From Galaxea fascicularis (lineage: Eukaryota > Cnidaria > Anthozoa > Scleractinia > Euphylliidae): 64,000 nt of DNA. The stretch's first letter is position 1. Each line of letters starts with the position of its first letter. The position numbers were made by a program, and so were the translations under genes. The notes under the pieces were generated by a model. The model worked only from the letters and a program-made list of their open reading frames with translations, did no database searches and was not told the DNA's origin. The stretch is from NCBI GenBank assembly GCA_948470475.1, contig OX419347.1:11585239-11649238 (forward strand), in the 5' to 3' direction. Positions 1 through 21,648 of this stretch are shown piece after piece.

Positions 1-528
1 TTCTGGATAATGTGGGGTACATTTCAGGCACAATAATATTATTAATCTATTGAAAGAGACAATTTATGCCAACCATGATGCAAGCTTTTTGTCTTTAGGC
101 AGCCAATCTATTTAGATCACTCAGTAGCTATTTCAAATTATGAAAAATGTTTCTGAAAACAGTAACAACTTCCTTGGATCTACATGTAAACAGAGAATGT
201 TAAGGGACTTTGTGATGTACTTCAAATCCTACTGTGACAATATATGCAGTAGTCATGGTCTTTAAAACAAAGTTAGGATTCACACTGTGTTATTATGACA
301 ATAGTGAAGGGTGGTTTTTGCATTTACATGATTGACAATTGCCAACAGAGAAATTACAACAGTCTCTCCATAAGTGATGGCTTGATTAAATTACTAAACT
401 AAGAATGGTCCAGTTTGTTTATTTTTTTAAGCTTCCAAAAGGATACCCTGTAGTGATGTACAATGTACAGAACATTAAAATAATCAGATAGTAATTTAAT
501 ACTGTTAATCATTGATAAGCTACTGTAC
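1..528. other. Presumed intron of the leftmost minus-strand gene
   Basis: The minus-strand gene leaves its second coding exon at 529 through a GT donor (reverse of 527-528), so this stretch should be intron. I read both strands and found no further convincing exon, repeat or RNA gene. The rest of the gene is beyond the window. Confidence 0.5.
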
Positions 529-1221
529 CTTTTGTTTGTTGAAAACCAGACCCAGTCCTGCCAGTGTTCCAACTAAAGCTCCAATGACTGAGTAGTGAGA
601 TGATCTTGGTGATGCTATGCGGGCACTGCTTAGGTTTCTTGAGGGCTGCGCTAAATTTAATCTTAGTGAATACCTGTTAACAAATAAAATGATACAGACA
701 GATTACTGTTGGATGATCAAGAGCCAATGAATTTACATGTATGTACTTAGAGACAACAGTTCACTGGTTGCACTGTTTAAGTATACAAACAGAAAGTATC
801 TACACTTTAGCAAGAATAACTATGTGTTTAATCAGTGCTTTTATGGCTGCATGAATAAGTAAGTTCAAGTTTATGTGGAAGATATGACCACTGTCAAATT
901 GCCCTTACTAAAAACTCTGACAAGATTTGAAGTATGATGGCACAAACAAGATCACAACATATTTCACTGACATACCTCTAATCTCTCCAAAAATTTCTTA
1001 AACTTTAAGGTATACAGTGGCTGATGTTAAGATAAAAACTATGACAAAGTTGACAGCTAGAGTAGCAACACAAAATGAAATCAATCATGAAAAAATAGAA
1101 CATATTTTCCTGTTTGAAACAGTAAAAAAGAGAACAAACTTTACCTGGAGCATGTGCACCTGGGAAGCAACATTTGAGCAGCACGATTACACAATCTTGA
1201 TCTGTATACCAATGATGCCAT
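529..1221 (-). CDS. N-terminal two exons of a probable mitochondrial single-pass membrane protein (partial)
   Basis: Two exons join in phase: 1145-1221 (ATG at 1219-1221, ends AG|gtaa) and 529-673 (after ttaacag, ends AAG|gtac). They encode 74 residues from MASLVYRSRLCNRAAQMLLP to FNKQK. The first 55 residues are rich in Arg, Ser and Leu and have no acidic residue, as in a mitochondrial presequence. Then comes a hydrophobic helix, YSVIGALVGTLAGLGLVF, with Gly spaced as in packed helices. This layout, presequence plus one helix, is found in many inner-membrane or intermembrane-space proteins, and I cannot tell which family this is. Another frame over the first exon is also open, but only this frame continues through the splice. 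The start lies about 1.25 kb from the divergent ZnT7 start. The 3' exons are outside the window. Confidence 0.6.
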
Positions 1222-2473
1222 GACAACAGATACTCTTGGGGATTTGCACTGCAACAAACAAAAATTAATACATATATTAATCTGGTACCTTTTAGAGGTA
1301 CTTTTCAAAATTTCTGACGATCACCCCCATCATTTTTAAAGGGGAGTCCCCCTCCAGCCCCCCCCCCCCCCCTTCATCATCCTCAAACCAAACCAAATCA
1401 GTACTACTATAAAAATACTAGTTACAAAATTCATAAAGTGAACTGTCTAAAACAACAATAAATTAAGTAAACTGCTTGTGCTGGTTACAAGCCCATCCAG
1501 TTTAACTTCTGCCCATTATATTCTACTCTTATGCAGTTTCCCACTTTCTCAACTTTTTATTCATTTGTGGATTTATTTGCTTATTTACTTACTTATTTAT
1601 TTATGTTAGCAATTTACCTAATTACCTTTTTTATTCACTTTCGTATGACATGCTTCTTCCGACGTACACAAAAAAATATAATATTTGGTTTGATTTACGA
1701 TGTTTGGTCCACCATAAATATTCGCGCACTGCGCAGGTGAACTTAATTAATTATGCATGCATACCATTTTTCAGTTCCTGCTTTCACTGTCGGGGTATAT
1801 AACGCGTCGTTATCTCATTTTTCAGTACCTCCGGGTAATCTCCTCTAATTTGTCGATTATTTTGAGTTCAGACTACAGGCCCGTAGGGTGGATTCTGTTG
1901 AGGGGGGTTCTTTTATGTTTTGGGAGGTATTTTTTAGCGCCAGAGGCTCGAGCCTCTAGGGGGGTCTGATTTTTTTATCTTTTCAACTCCCAAAAAATGC
2001 CGACTTAAAAAATTTTAGGGGGTTCGTTCGAACCCCTCGAACCCCCCCACCCTACGGGCCTGGACTAGCAAAAACCACATAGAAATTGTACTGAGGCAAA
2101 AAAGTACTCGCCTGATATTGCTTCCCCCCAGCGCTTACGCAATTGTCGCGGGCAAAAACAGACAAGTCTATAGTATAATTTATCAGCGTACATTTATGGC
2201 CCTTTTGAAGACATTAAACATACTTAAAATATAGTAACATTTTATCCGCTATAATGGAGTCTTTTCGACCTACCTTATGAGACGAATAATTCTCTCTATC
2301 AGTGTTGGAAAAACTGACTGTTCACACGCTTTCCAAATGTAACACAACGAGTGTCACGCAAAAGTCCCGTTATACATTTCGGGTAGACAGGAAGTGCAGT
2401 AAATGCCACGTAAGGTTTGGAAGGTCGGCCGGCTGTGCGACTGTCTATTTGTTGTCGCCTAGAACATGTCGGC
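1222..2473. promoter_or_regulatory. Divergent spacer between gene 1 and ZnT7
   Basis: The two start codons point away from each other, so this 1.25 kb must hold both promoters. It contains a C-rich run near 1360-1372, a run of TTAT/TTTA near 1555-1610, and the 188-bp MITE at 1875-2062. I see no clear TATA box. The ORFs here are short and unsupported. Confidence 0.5.
1875..2062. mobile_element. 188-bp MITE with 16-bp TIRs and 5-bp target duplication
   Basis: The left end reads caggcccgtagggtgg (1875-1890) and the right end is its exact reverse complement (2047-2062). The element is flanked on both sides by GACTA (1870-1874 and 2063-2067), a perfect 5-bp target-site duplication. The interior is a low-complexity foldback with G-runs and C-runs and no coding capacity. 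A start of CAGG with a 5-bp duplication resembles short-duplication hAT groups, but the superfamily is inference. Confidence 0.85.
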
Positions 2474-12252
<9,779 letters not shown>

Positions 12253-12556
12253 CAAGGATGAGCCATGGACTAAAGAAAAAATACTCCTGTCCTCAAATGC
12301 TTTAATTCTTTTTAAATTAAAATCGCTTTTCTGAACTTCACTTTCATCTTTATTCCTCCAACGGATTCTTAGCCATGGATGAAGGAAACCATCTATATAA
12401 TATCTGTTGAAAAGCGGCGTTCAGCATCAACGTTTATCGACTAACACACTGTTGATGATTTAAAACCCATATTTCTGAGGAGGCTTCTTTGCCCTGAATA
12501 CCTACAAAGGGACTATCCAGAATTTCACTCAGGAAAATTCACGAGATCAGGATATG

Positions 12557-12562
12557 AATAAA
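12557..12562 (+). terminator. SLC30A7: Probable ZnT7 polyadenylation signal
   Basis: This is a canonical AATAAA about 305 nt after the stop codon. An ATTAAA-type motif near 12315 is an alternative. Confidence 0.5.
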
Positions 12563-13524
12563 ACCAGTTCTGTTCCAGGAATGTCATAATCGCGGAGACC
12601 TGTCTATATGTTTCAATTTTAATCCTGTTCTAATGAGGTTATTCTCAGTTTTCTCCCACTTATTCTGCGAGCAGCGATGGGAAGTCATTCCTGTAAATGT
12701 TCCTCAAGACCCATAGATATATCAGATGGTAATAATAGTAATATAATAATGGAAGGTTTGCTGCCAAACAAAAGCTCCCCGAAAATTATAAATTTATGGA
12801 AGCGTTCATGTACATAGAAAATGTCTTCACTTCCTTTTTCTCAATTTTCCTTTGCAAACTTAGCTGAAAATATAAAAAGAGATCTATTATAAGAGTGGTA
12901 ATAAACGACAAACTCTTTTTAAACCACAATGGTTGATTTTCTTGACTTGGTAGTTTGTGATATCCAATTCCCAACCGGCTGTTTAAAATTAGCTGATCGG
13001 ATATTTGGATGAAATGGTAGAGAGACTAGAGACTTCTGCAGGAAGCACTCGAACGATACATGAATGCGGCCGAAAAACGTTCGATGTAATTTTAGTTTTA
13101 AATATACAAATAACGTGCGTTATGTAACTTGTGATTCAATGAATTTTAGTTTTTACACAAGTTAGCGTGATTACAAAAGTCTTGGAACATGGAGGAAACG
13201 GGAGATGACAACTTTAACAAACGTTTGAGCAACAATATGTGTGACTTTAAGTCGTCCCACTGAGAATTTGGACGATTTTTTCGGTGATATTCTCGCCAAA
13301 AAAAGTATGAAACTTCAATATCCCACGACATACCTCTTACTAACTCGAGTTCGAGGTCCGTACTGTAAGTTAGTGACCAAAATTTCTCTTGTTCGCTTAT
13401 GGGCCAAGCGCGAAGTGCGCGGACCATACATCAACGGGAAAAAAGCGAGTATCCGTAACTTACAGTACGGGCCGAGAAAACGAGGTTTGTAAGATATTTA
13501 TTATATCTCTGAGGTTAATCGGGC

Positions 13525-13615
13525 GCACAGGAAAGGAAACTTTCAAATTTAAAGGCCGTACAGGAGAATACGGCCCGCAAAAATTGACCAATTACAGCGC
13601 GCGTACTAACTGAAA
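13525..13615 (-). repeat. Interspersed repeat, copy A (pair with 48735-48850)
   Basis: The reverse complement reads gcgctgtaattggtcaattt, then a gcgggccgtatt / gtacggcc stem, then tttgaaagtttc. Nearly the same order occurs on the plus strand at 48750-48815, so this is a dispersed repeat. The short ORFs here and in the neighbouring inverted repeat are products of it. Confidence 0.65.
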
Positions 13616-13626
13616 GATACAATAAT

Positions 13627-13929
13627 ATGCCATATTTAGTACGTGTTCGGCCACAAGCCTCTAGACCGTGTATTCCACTAACTTGTGTTCGTGGGGTCAA
13701 CATGTTGCCAAATGGTACATATGTAATCGATTTTCAAAATCTTCACAGCGTCTTTAAACTACCATTCTTATTTAAAATAACTGGCAATGATCACTTCAAC
13801 AGATTCTACCTCTTGCCACCCGCGAAATACAGCCACTGTTGCTGTGTTAATGAAGAACCTCTATCATTATATGTTTATCAGGCAATAGTCCAAAATAAAG
13901 CGGAAGTTGTGCACGTAGCACCTTCATAA
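13627..13929 (+). other. Unrecognised 100-codon ORF
   Basis: An open frame from ATG at 13627 encodes a basic, Cys- and Pro-containing peptide (MPYLVRVRPQ... ending VVHVAPS). A possible AATAAA lies near 14082. I recognise no domain, signal peptide or homologue. The setting is repeat-rich and no introns connect to it, so chance or repeat origin is more likely than a gene. Confidence 0.15.
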
Positions 13930-14314
13930 AATGCGTATCAGTACAGTCTGATCTGTAACTTTTAATTAAGTCTGTTGTACATATAGGTGTCATGTATAAG
14001 TGGTATCCTATATATGTATACTTTGTATTACATGTTAATGTATCGTGCAATATGTCTTTCAGTTTTGTATTTATATAGCTACAATAAAAAAAATACTAAA
14101 CTAGCGTTCGATTCGAGACGGAGTTCCTAAGTGGAAAATTTAAACAAGATCTTGTCACCTTGGTTTAGTCCTCGAGACTAGACGAATTTTTTTTTTTGGA
14201 AAGTGGAGTTGAATTGTTCCATCCCGGCTGCAACCACATTCCATTTTTTTTCTTTCTTTCTTTCTTTGTTGTTTGCTTCTGTCAAACGTGTATACGTGTG
14301 GTGGCCTCTAAATA

Positions 14315-14478
14315 CAGTGGTGGATCGAGGGGGATCCTGAGGGGAATCCCGAGAGGCCCGGCCACTCCCCCTTATTTTTCTCAAAATCCAGGAAAACGCC
14401 AAGAACCACGGAAGGGCAAAAAAAAAAAAAAAGCGGGCCCCTCCCTTACATCGGCCTCTAGGTCTGAATCCGCCACTG
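14315..14478. mobile_element. hAT-like MITE
   Basis: The ends CAGTGGTGGATCGAG (14315) and TCTGAATCCGCCACTG (to 14478) form imperfect inverted repeats of the CAGTGGCGGATC type common in hAT elements. The 8-bp flanks (TCTAAATA and TAATGTAT) do not match, so the target duplication has decayed or the ends are slightly misplaced. The interior has an A15-like run and no ORF. Confidence 0.6.
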
Positions 14479-14915
14479 TAATGTATTACGAAAGCTTAAG
14501 ATTATAAAAATATGACTATGCTATGTGTCATCTCGTTTACCAAAAACTAAGACAATGTATTCACAAATAGGCTAGAGCAGTTGCTTTCTTGTGGTTGGGG
14601 CTATTATGCTATACAGAGTAAACTAATGTCTTGCCCAAGATCTCAGTGCTACTTAATTTTCAACACATGATGAAATCTTGAAATGCACTTAATGCAACTC
14701 CTTATGTTCAATGTGGTCCTAGCGTTTGTCAACAGAAGACACCCTTTTGTGACCATTCCTATTCATGAATGCCTTGATAGTTCACATTACTTCATTAAAC
14801 TGCCGATCCGATAGTTTCTTTACGACTGTTGTAATATTGTTTTAGTGTCAAAATCTTCTAGCTGGAGTAATAAGGCTAACTAATCGGAGACACTGCCGTG
14901 GAAACCTAAGAATTT

Positions 14916-14921
14916 TTTATT
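14916..14921 (-). terminator. AATAAA overlapping the stop codon
   Basis: On the minus strand the last codons read ATC CAA TAA AAA, so the stop codon TAA sits inside AATAAA. If used, this signal would give a 3' UTR of only a few tens of nucleotides. Confidence 0.4.
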
Positions 14922-17900
14922 GGATATAAAATTCTGGAGTGCTTGATCCAGAGTGATGCTCTATGGGTGTTTTTAATTCCCTACTTCTCTTTGTTCTTCT
15001 GCTTGGTATTCGTTCATCTAAATTGGATCCTGAACGAGTAGATCCATCCAAACTCACGTACGCCTGATCGCTTCCATTGAGCGGAACCAATGCTCTGGAA
15101 TCTTTGAGGATTTGTTTCATTTCCGCGTAATGTTTTTTTTGTTCCGCCATGATTCCTCGTATTTCTATTTTCACTTCGTGTCTGAGTTCTTCAATTCTTT
15201 TTTCTTGCTTTGATATCATCATCTCCGTTCTCCGTTGCCATTCCTTTTCTTTCTTGAGTTCTTGTAAGATTTGTTTGTGTTTTTGTTCAATCCTGTCTCG
15301 TTCTTCCCTGTCTTTATCATCCTGCAGTACCCTGTTTGCGTGTCTGAAGTCGAGTTCTCCATAAAGACGTTCCTTGAGCTCTCGCCCCAGACTTTGCACA
15401 AACTGTGCTCTGTCTTGAGCCTTCTTGACACGGTCCAGAGCCTCGCGAATAGTTTCCTGTGACTGTCGTAAATTCTCTTCGTATTGAATTTCCGCTATTT
15501 TACGAATTAAAATATCAGTACTCTCTCGCATTCTACGTTGAAGCGTATCTTGCAGCTCAACGCTCTCAACTCCCCAGCCTGGGACTCGGTTTGTCGGGGA
15601 TGTGTCTACCAAAGCAGGGAGCTGCAATTCTCCCAGGTCCCTTTCATGCTCTTCTTCCGCATCGCGCACCAGTTGTACCACATCGCGGAGACTGGTTCCA
15701 GTTGGATTGGGCTCTCTTTCTTCCTGAGCTCGATGAGCCGCCATTTTGAATCTGCTGATGGGGCTCGAGTGGTTGTCATGTGACAGGTTTTCAACGACCT
15801 AAAAGACACCAACGTGAACAAAATTTAAAGTGGCTTGATCTCGAAATATACCAATGATCGCTGTTGTAAGTTAACACCAACCTACCTGATTCACCTCCAC
15901 ACCTGTATCAGTAAGAGAAGAACAGCTGAGGTAATTAAACTCGGGTAAAACAAGGTCTGCTAAGTGCGCCACTTCATAGCAAAGACAATACTCATAAGCA
16001 ACGGAATGAAAATTGTGTGCCCATAAAAGTCACTATATTGGGAAATTCCACACCCACAAAAAGTAGAGATCAAATGCAAATCAGCCTAAAATTGAAAGAA
16101 ACAAAATTTTGTCTGGTATTTTTGTTTGATATCATGCATGGGATTGCAGACAAAAAATTGAGGCTACAGGAAAGCCAGTCTTACAAAGACTGTAGTCTTC
16201 AATCCTGGTGGGCGAGGGATCATAACAGGTGGCATGAGTTGCTTATCTCCAGTACGTGTTTCAATATGTGGCTGTTGTTGTTGCAACGTTAATTAGCATG
16301 CAGTCATGAACGAAGAATACATTCCAAGTTACACATTTGAGCTGTAGATCAAACGCCTGACCTGTTGTTGGGTTGTTATTGCTTTAGCTGTTGCCCGCCA
16401 TAGTTTCCTGGCGCCCTGATCTCCCAGCGGCGTTTCCCGGGCGTCATCATCTTTGTGCTGCCTTTCAGCTGCAACAAAAGAGTGAATTTATCTCCTCCAA
16501 TCATAAACAAACGCTGGAGACACAAAAAAGCCCTTTATATTAGGTAGCCATGTTCAACCAGGAGAAGGAACAATAAGGCCACAAAAAACATTTCCAACTA
16601 TTTAAGAAACAGCATTTTGGAAACACCTGAGAGTTTAATAAAAATATTCAAAAAAGGGTGATACGCACAGTCTCCTTGCAATTTTCACTTATGGCAACTT
16701 CCTTTAATGTTATAGGCATACACTGTGTTAGACTTGGAGACTTTCGTGAAGCGTTTCCAAGGACCGGCGATGCAGCGTGCTTTAAATTGGGGGGGGGGGG
16801 GGGGGACGAATGAGGCATGAAGCATGCCCCCAAACATTTTGAAATGTGGAAGCTCGGAAGCTATTTTTTATGCATTTTCCACGAGATATCTCTTCAAAAC
16901 AAAAATTCAATCACGATCACGTCAAAATGACAAAATGAAAAGTATTTTTAGTGCTTATTTCAATGTTTCCAAGGTTTTACTTTTGAAAACTTCAGGACAC
17001 TAAACGTTTTACAAAAGCTGGACGTGTCAGTAGCAAGGGGAAGAATGCTGGGGAGACAGTTAGAAAAATTAATTAGTGAGGAGAATCGCTTGTGTTAATG
17101 TTTACATCCAGATGCAAACTTTTTGACAGAATAGATGACAAATCTCAAACTTGAATTGATTTCCAAAGTTCTTATCGCTTTTTGTCTCTCTTAGCTCCCT
17201 TGCTCGCCCTACAAACATTCGCAAGTCCCGGTCTTCATCCCATCCCGACTATTCTGCTCCCGGGTCTTCGAGGACGCAATTTGTAATGACATCATCGTTC
17301 ATGTGACTCGAACAAGTTCATTTTTGAAGTGCCAACTCTACATTCTGGAAGTCAGTGGTATTGCCCAGAGGGCCATCAGTCTTCAAACTGCTTTATTGGG
17401 TTTGCAGACTGACTGGTTTGACCGACCATTTGGAATGCATGAGAAGTGTCAATATTTTATATCAGGACACGAGATTACACACAAAATACCCTCTCCCTTC
17501 CCCCATCCCCAAAGCTGTAGACCATCACTCACCTTTGGGAACAAAGGGAAGGGTGAGTACTTTGGTGGGCATACACTTGTAAGTCATTGCCCTAAGGAGG
17601 CGGGGTAAGTGTTCAAAACAACTTCGCCTGCAGGCAGGTGTGAGAAATTGTTCTGCGATAATTGAGTTTAACTGATTCGTGACTAGTGATCGCCGTGTTG
17701 ACAGATGAATTAGTCGTTGCGCAATGGCAAACACAACTATCGTATGGCATGTTTTAAGGTGTGGAATATCGGTGATTCGAGTGAGAGAAGTGAGAGGTCT
17801 GTGAGCAGTGTGATTTGAGCGAGAGTACAGTTGTAACGAAGAAAACCTAACTTGGAAAGTAATAAACCGTGAAGTGTCGGACTCTAGCGGACTCGTTGGT

Positions 17901-19727
17901 CTTATTTCCGATAAAGGTACTCAGTAGAGAATAATAATTAGAAACTGAGAATGTTATACAACCTGGCTGTGAGCGTTCCTTAGTTAAACTTAATAATTAG
18001 TCTAACCTTTTAAAACGCTTGGGTGGTCCACCGAACTGAAACAAAGTGATCGAACGTTACCATGAACAAATGGTCGATGTGTGTTTTTAAATTAAAGGAA
18101 CTCTGAAGCTCATCAACATATGAAACAAAACCGACGAGCTTGCCTCAATCACTGAAACTTTCATTTTGATACCTCTGCCATTTTATTTCAGCGAAAACAA
18201 ATTAAAACAACATATGCGTGACAACATATCTGATAATACGCAGCTGCAGAATGCAAACTGAGCTAGAGATGATCATCGTCCGGTTGAATATGCAGCGGTT
18301 GATGAGTCATTATTCACAGAAAATTACTTCCGTGAACAAAATAGCTTTTAGCGGGCAGTCCTTGCAAAAACAGTGTAAATGCCAAGTTATAAGTTTGCCT
18401 TCTTGGTGCTTTAAGCTCGCTTACCGAATTTATTGCACGTCGACTTTCTCAACATACCACACTGGATACAAAACCACTGCTCAAAGAATTAGACTCGATC
18501 ACTCGTTTAGTAAGATCATCTTCAACTCAAAGTCAGCTTTTCAAATTTTTAATCTTTGATCCTAATTCTGATTTACCAAAACTACTTTACCCAAACGAAG
18601 AGTTTTGTGGACAGTATAATCTCAACTCTCTCAACTGTTGATAGTTCCCGCAAAAATACACTATCTTTCTTCTCTTGTACCCTTTAAGGCTTATGTATCC
18701 TCAGAATATTACGTGATAAAACAAGAAAAATAGATGTTCAAATAGTCGTTAACTTAGACATCGATCCTTTGGATAGTGACCTATCCATTAGGTAACGTTG
18801 CTGGTCTGTGTTAAAACATTACTGCGGCCAGGAGTTCTAATAAAAGCGTATCTACACATCTATATGTGGTCAGTTCCTCTCTTGGGTTGTCAAAGAGCAT
18901 GCATGCTTCATTCATAACCCTAGCGGCCAAGTAATTTCATGAGGTGCTAATATACAGTTTAAAACTCGATTTAGAGGCTCAAAGGTAAGGGGAGACCCCG
19001 GCACGTGAGCACAGGGAGTTTGAGAAATCGTAATGTTACCAAACAAGCCCCTCCAATCCTACTCCTGATTTGAAATTGTTTTACCGTTTGAGCAAAGATT
19101 CGCGCGATCAGATAAAAATGCTTTGTAACATGTTTGTTTCCTCTCAAAAACGAGTTTTCATATACCTAGCTGACAAGCTGAATCAACACTGAGTTCATTT
19201 GTGAGGAACGACCGTCATAGCGTAGTTGATTAGTGCCCTGGTTTCATGATTATTCATCAAGACTTTCCTATCTAAAACTGAGGTTACCTTCGTTTCTTGT
19301 TTTTTGTCAAATATGCATTTCACCGTGATTTGTCCAGCTAAATCTCCTTTTACCTTTACGCAGCTAACCCGGCTTCAATTGACAATTATCTTGCAGTGCA
19401 AGAGAGGCTACAGTAATATCATAAAACACGACATTGATAATTCATACTGTTATTAATAATACGCATACCTGCTAGTAAAGTGTAGGATCGTTTCTCCAGT
19501 GGAGTCCAATTCTTTTCATATGCCATCCACTGACGCTGTAAATGACTGGAACACCCCGTGCATACAGCTACGCGGCCTCCTGAGAACATACTAGCGTTTC
19601 CACTATGCTTTAAGGTCGCCAAAATGGGGAAGAACGGACCATGCCTGCGTGCTTGATAGTATAAACGTCTTATTGGTCCTGGACTGGGATCGTTACATGC
19701 CACACATAGCAAACGGCGATCAGACAT
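14917..19727 (-). CDS. Zinc-finger plus coiled-coil protein, 3 exons
   Basis: Exons 19469-19727 (ATG at 19725-19727), 16362-16468 and 14917-15798 join in phase to 415 aa. Exon 1 has paired cysteines C8-x2-C11 and C56-x2-C59 around HGPFFPILATL and ends LQRQWMAYEKNWTP, a compact zinc-binding look. Exon 2 is polar (36 residues, ending TTQQQ). Exon 3 is a single long block: about residues 170-360 are charged heptad-like coiled coil rich in Glu, Arg, Lys and Gln (IEQKHKQILQELKKEKEW). A Ser/Arg-rich tail ends STPEFYIQ. I do not recognise the family. Exon 3 also contains an in-frame ATG at 15744 in good context (AAAATGGCGG), giving a 275-aa coiled-coil protein. A 17-nt segment at about 15889-15905 with acceptor and donor could be its 5' UTR exon. 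So this may be one gene with two promoters, or two genes. Joining through the 17-nt segment in the long frame would hit TGA. Confidence 0.65.
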
Positions 19728-20529
19728 CTTCTAGATCTCCAAATTGAAAGCTGTTAAGGGCGATTAATCGGTTTGACGTCGAAGCCAGGCCTAAAATTCA
19801 TCTTCTCGAGTCAAGAGTCGAGGCGAAAGGCTTGGAATAATTTTCTGTTCCCACAACAACGTTACAAACAACAATTTAGCGAATGGGTACCTGCTGGGGT
19901 TTGTCATCAATTATTGATCGACTTTTCGGTGACTTGATTCAAAGTAGCCAACTTTATAGAGGCAATTCCAGCAGTTTCTATACCAACAATTGGATTCAAA
20001 ATGGAAGCCGTGAAAATAATTAGTACACCTGCTCGACATCGCCACAAAAAAGGTGTTCTGTTGTCAAAATATCACGATTTAATTCAGTCTTCTGAAACTT
20101 CAATATCTCCCATACTATTTGCATTTCACACTAAATACTGACCATCTTTTTAAAACATTTTCACTGGTTTACGGGTAGAAAACAAACTGAATGATTTTCC
20201 TTTCAACAGTCACACATTGACTCAGACAATGCGAATCGCTTTCCTTTGAAATGTTAGAAAATTCACAGACAGACATGAATATTTTTAGCAGTTTCCAAAT
20301 AATTGAAAATTTGTTTCTTCGACTTTAAAATCTGAGCATACTTGAAAATTAACAGGAATCGCCTTAAAACACAAACTATATTTACCTGATAAATGTTATA
20401 CGTTCCACCATTTACCACAACAGACTATAATACCAAATTAACACTTCCTCCCTTAACTGCCCCTTCCACCCCCCCCTCAGAGGCAAAACTGAGAGATTCT
20501 CGCCGAGAGCGCGTATTCGAAGCGATACG

Positions 20530-20890
20530 ATGCAAGTGCAGTTTCCTTAATAACCAAGAACGAAGGCGTACAACAAAGACCGAGGGCCGATACTCTCCCA
20601 ATACAGTCTCTGGTTGACAAGAGATAGTTATTACACGACTGAAGAAAACTTTGAAGGTTTCCTCGCAAATCCAGCATAAGATTATGCGGGAAATATATAG
20701 GATAAAAAGGACCCTTCTGGACAAAGAAAAAAATCGGATAATTTCTTGTTGGTTTTAATTGCAAGCAGAAACGTGGGATCATTTCGGACAAAACCCGGTC
20801 CAATACTTATAAAATGTTGGACCGCTAATAGAGCGATTTGATTGGTTGATTTTGTTATTAGCTCCACAGCTACCTCAGTCGTGTGATAAA
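20530..20890. repeat. Second copy of the palindromic family seen at 6796-7043
   Basis: It shares gagggccgata-tctcccaatacag with 7000-7015 and has outer ends gttattacacgact (about 20627) and agtcgtgtgataaa (about 20876-20889), matching the ends at 6796/6949. The order of the two palindromes differs, so the copies are rearranged or nested. Confidence 0.6.
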
Positions 20891-21353
20891 TGGATAAAAA
20901 TTGTTATCAAATACCAAACTAACCGCCGCTGGCCTTTATCTCGGCCGCGGACTTTTCGTTGAATTCGCGTACCGCCTAATTTGCACTACCTCCGGGCAAC
21001 TTCGTTTCTTCCTCAAGTCGACTTGGCAGAATGTTTATATTCAGTGCTATTAGGGCACCCCAAAACAAAACAAACCGTAAAGTTACTTTTCGACAACATA
21101 TAACGAGTTGATCATTTAGATTGAGTTTAGCAGCTCAATCGTGATGTCATTCTTTCGAAAACTGCGAAGACAGTCAAGTAAAGGCGCCATTTTTCCAAAC
21201 CTTCAATGTTTGGAGGCAGATAGTACATGACTGATGTATCTTTCACCAAATTTCCGGGATTTAAATTTCAATCTCTGAAGGTTTGTAGTATCAAAGCACT
21301 CGCAGGTACAATGAAGAAACGAACAAAAACAATGAGTAGTAACAGACTTGGCT

Positions 21354-21359
21354 TTTATT
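21354..21359 (-). terminator. YTHDC1: Probable YTHDC1 polyadenylation signal
   Basis: This is AATAAA on the minus strand, about 290 nt downstream of the YTHDC1 stop codon. Confidence 0.5.
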
Positions 21360-21648
21360 TAAACTATTCACTTGTCTCTGTTGATCAGATTATTTTACTG
21401 GTGTAGCAACGTCTAAGAAAACGAAATAAGAATACGGTTGAAACAACAGATTTTCAGGCAAATATTCAGCTATACAGGGTGAGGAATTCTCTTTTTGAAC
21501 CACTAAAAATTGATACAAATTACTCCTAATACTTAACATTCTAAGCCCTGCACGTCAACATTAAAAAATTCTTCGCCGAACATTAGTAGCACAGGGTCAA
21601 GTCGTTGATAATATTTTACACGGGTAACGGTTGTACACTGAAGAAGTG

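Larger units (their letters stand above)
12253..14916. other. Convergent intergenic region after ZnT7
   Basis: This region holds the ZnT7 3' end (AATAAA at 12557-12562), an inverted-repeat block at about 13340-13460 (cgtactgtaagtta against cgtaacttacagtacg), the repeat at 13525-13615, an unexplained 100-codon ORF at 13627-13929, and the hAT-like element at 14315-14478. Beyond these I see nothing supported. Confidence 0.6.
19728..21648. other. Intergenic region between the zinc-finger gene start and the YTHDC1 end
   Basis: This region contains the promoter side of the zinc-finger gene, the palindromic repeat at 20530-20890, and the YTHDC1 3' UTR with its poly(A) signal at 21354-21359. The ORFs near 20400-20870 lie on the repeat. 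Nothing else is supported. Confidence 0.5.

Noticed and set aside
1531..1969. Two ORFs of about 70 codons before ZnT7
   Set aside because: One is low-complexity ttat/ttta sequence and the other runs into the MITE; neither has support.
13241..13613. Overlapping ORFs (83 and 74 codons plus; 93 minus)
   Set aside because: They sit on inverted and dispersed repeats, and the frames overlap on both strands.
15889..15905. 17-nt microexon joined between exons 2 and 3 of the zinc-finger gene
   Set aside because: In the long frame it would introduce TGA at once. It is kept only as a possible 5' UTR exon for the short form.
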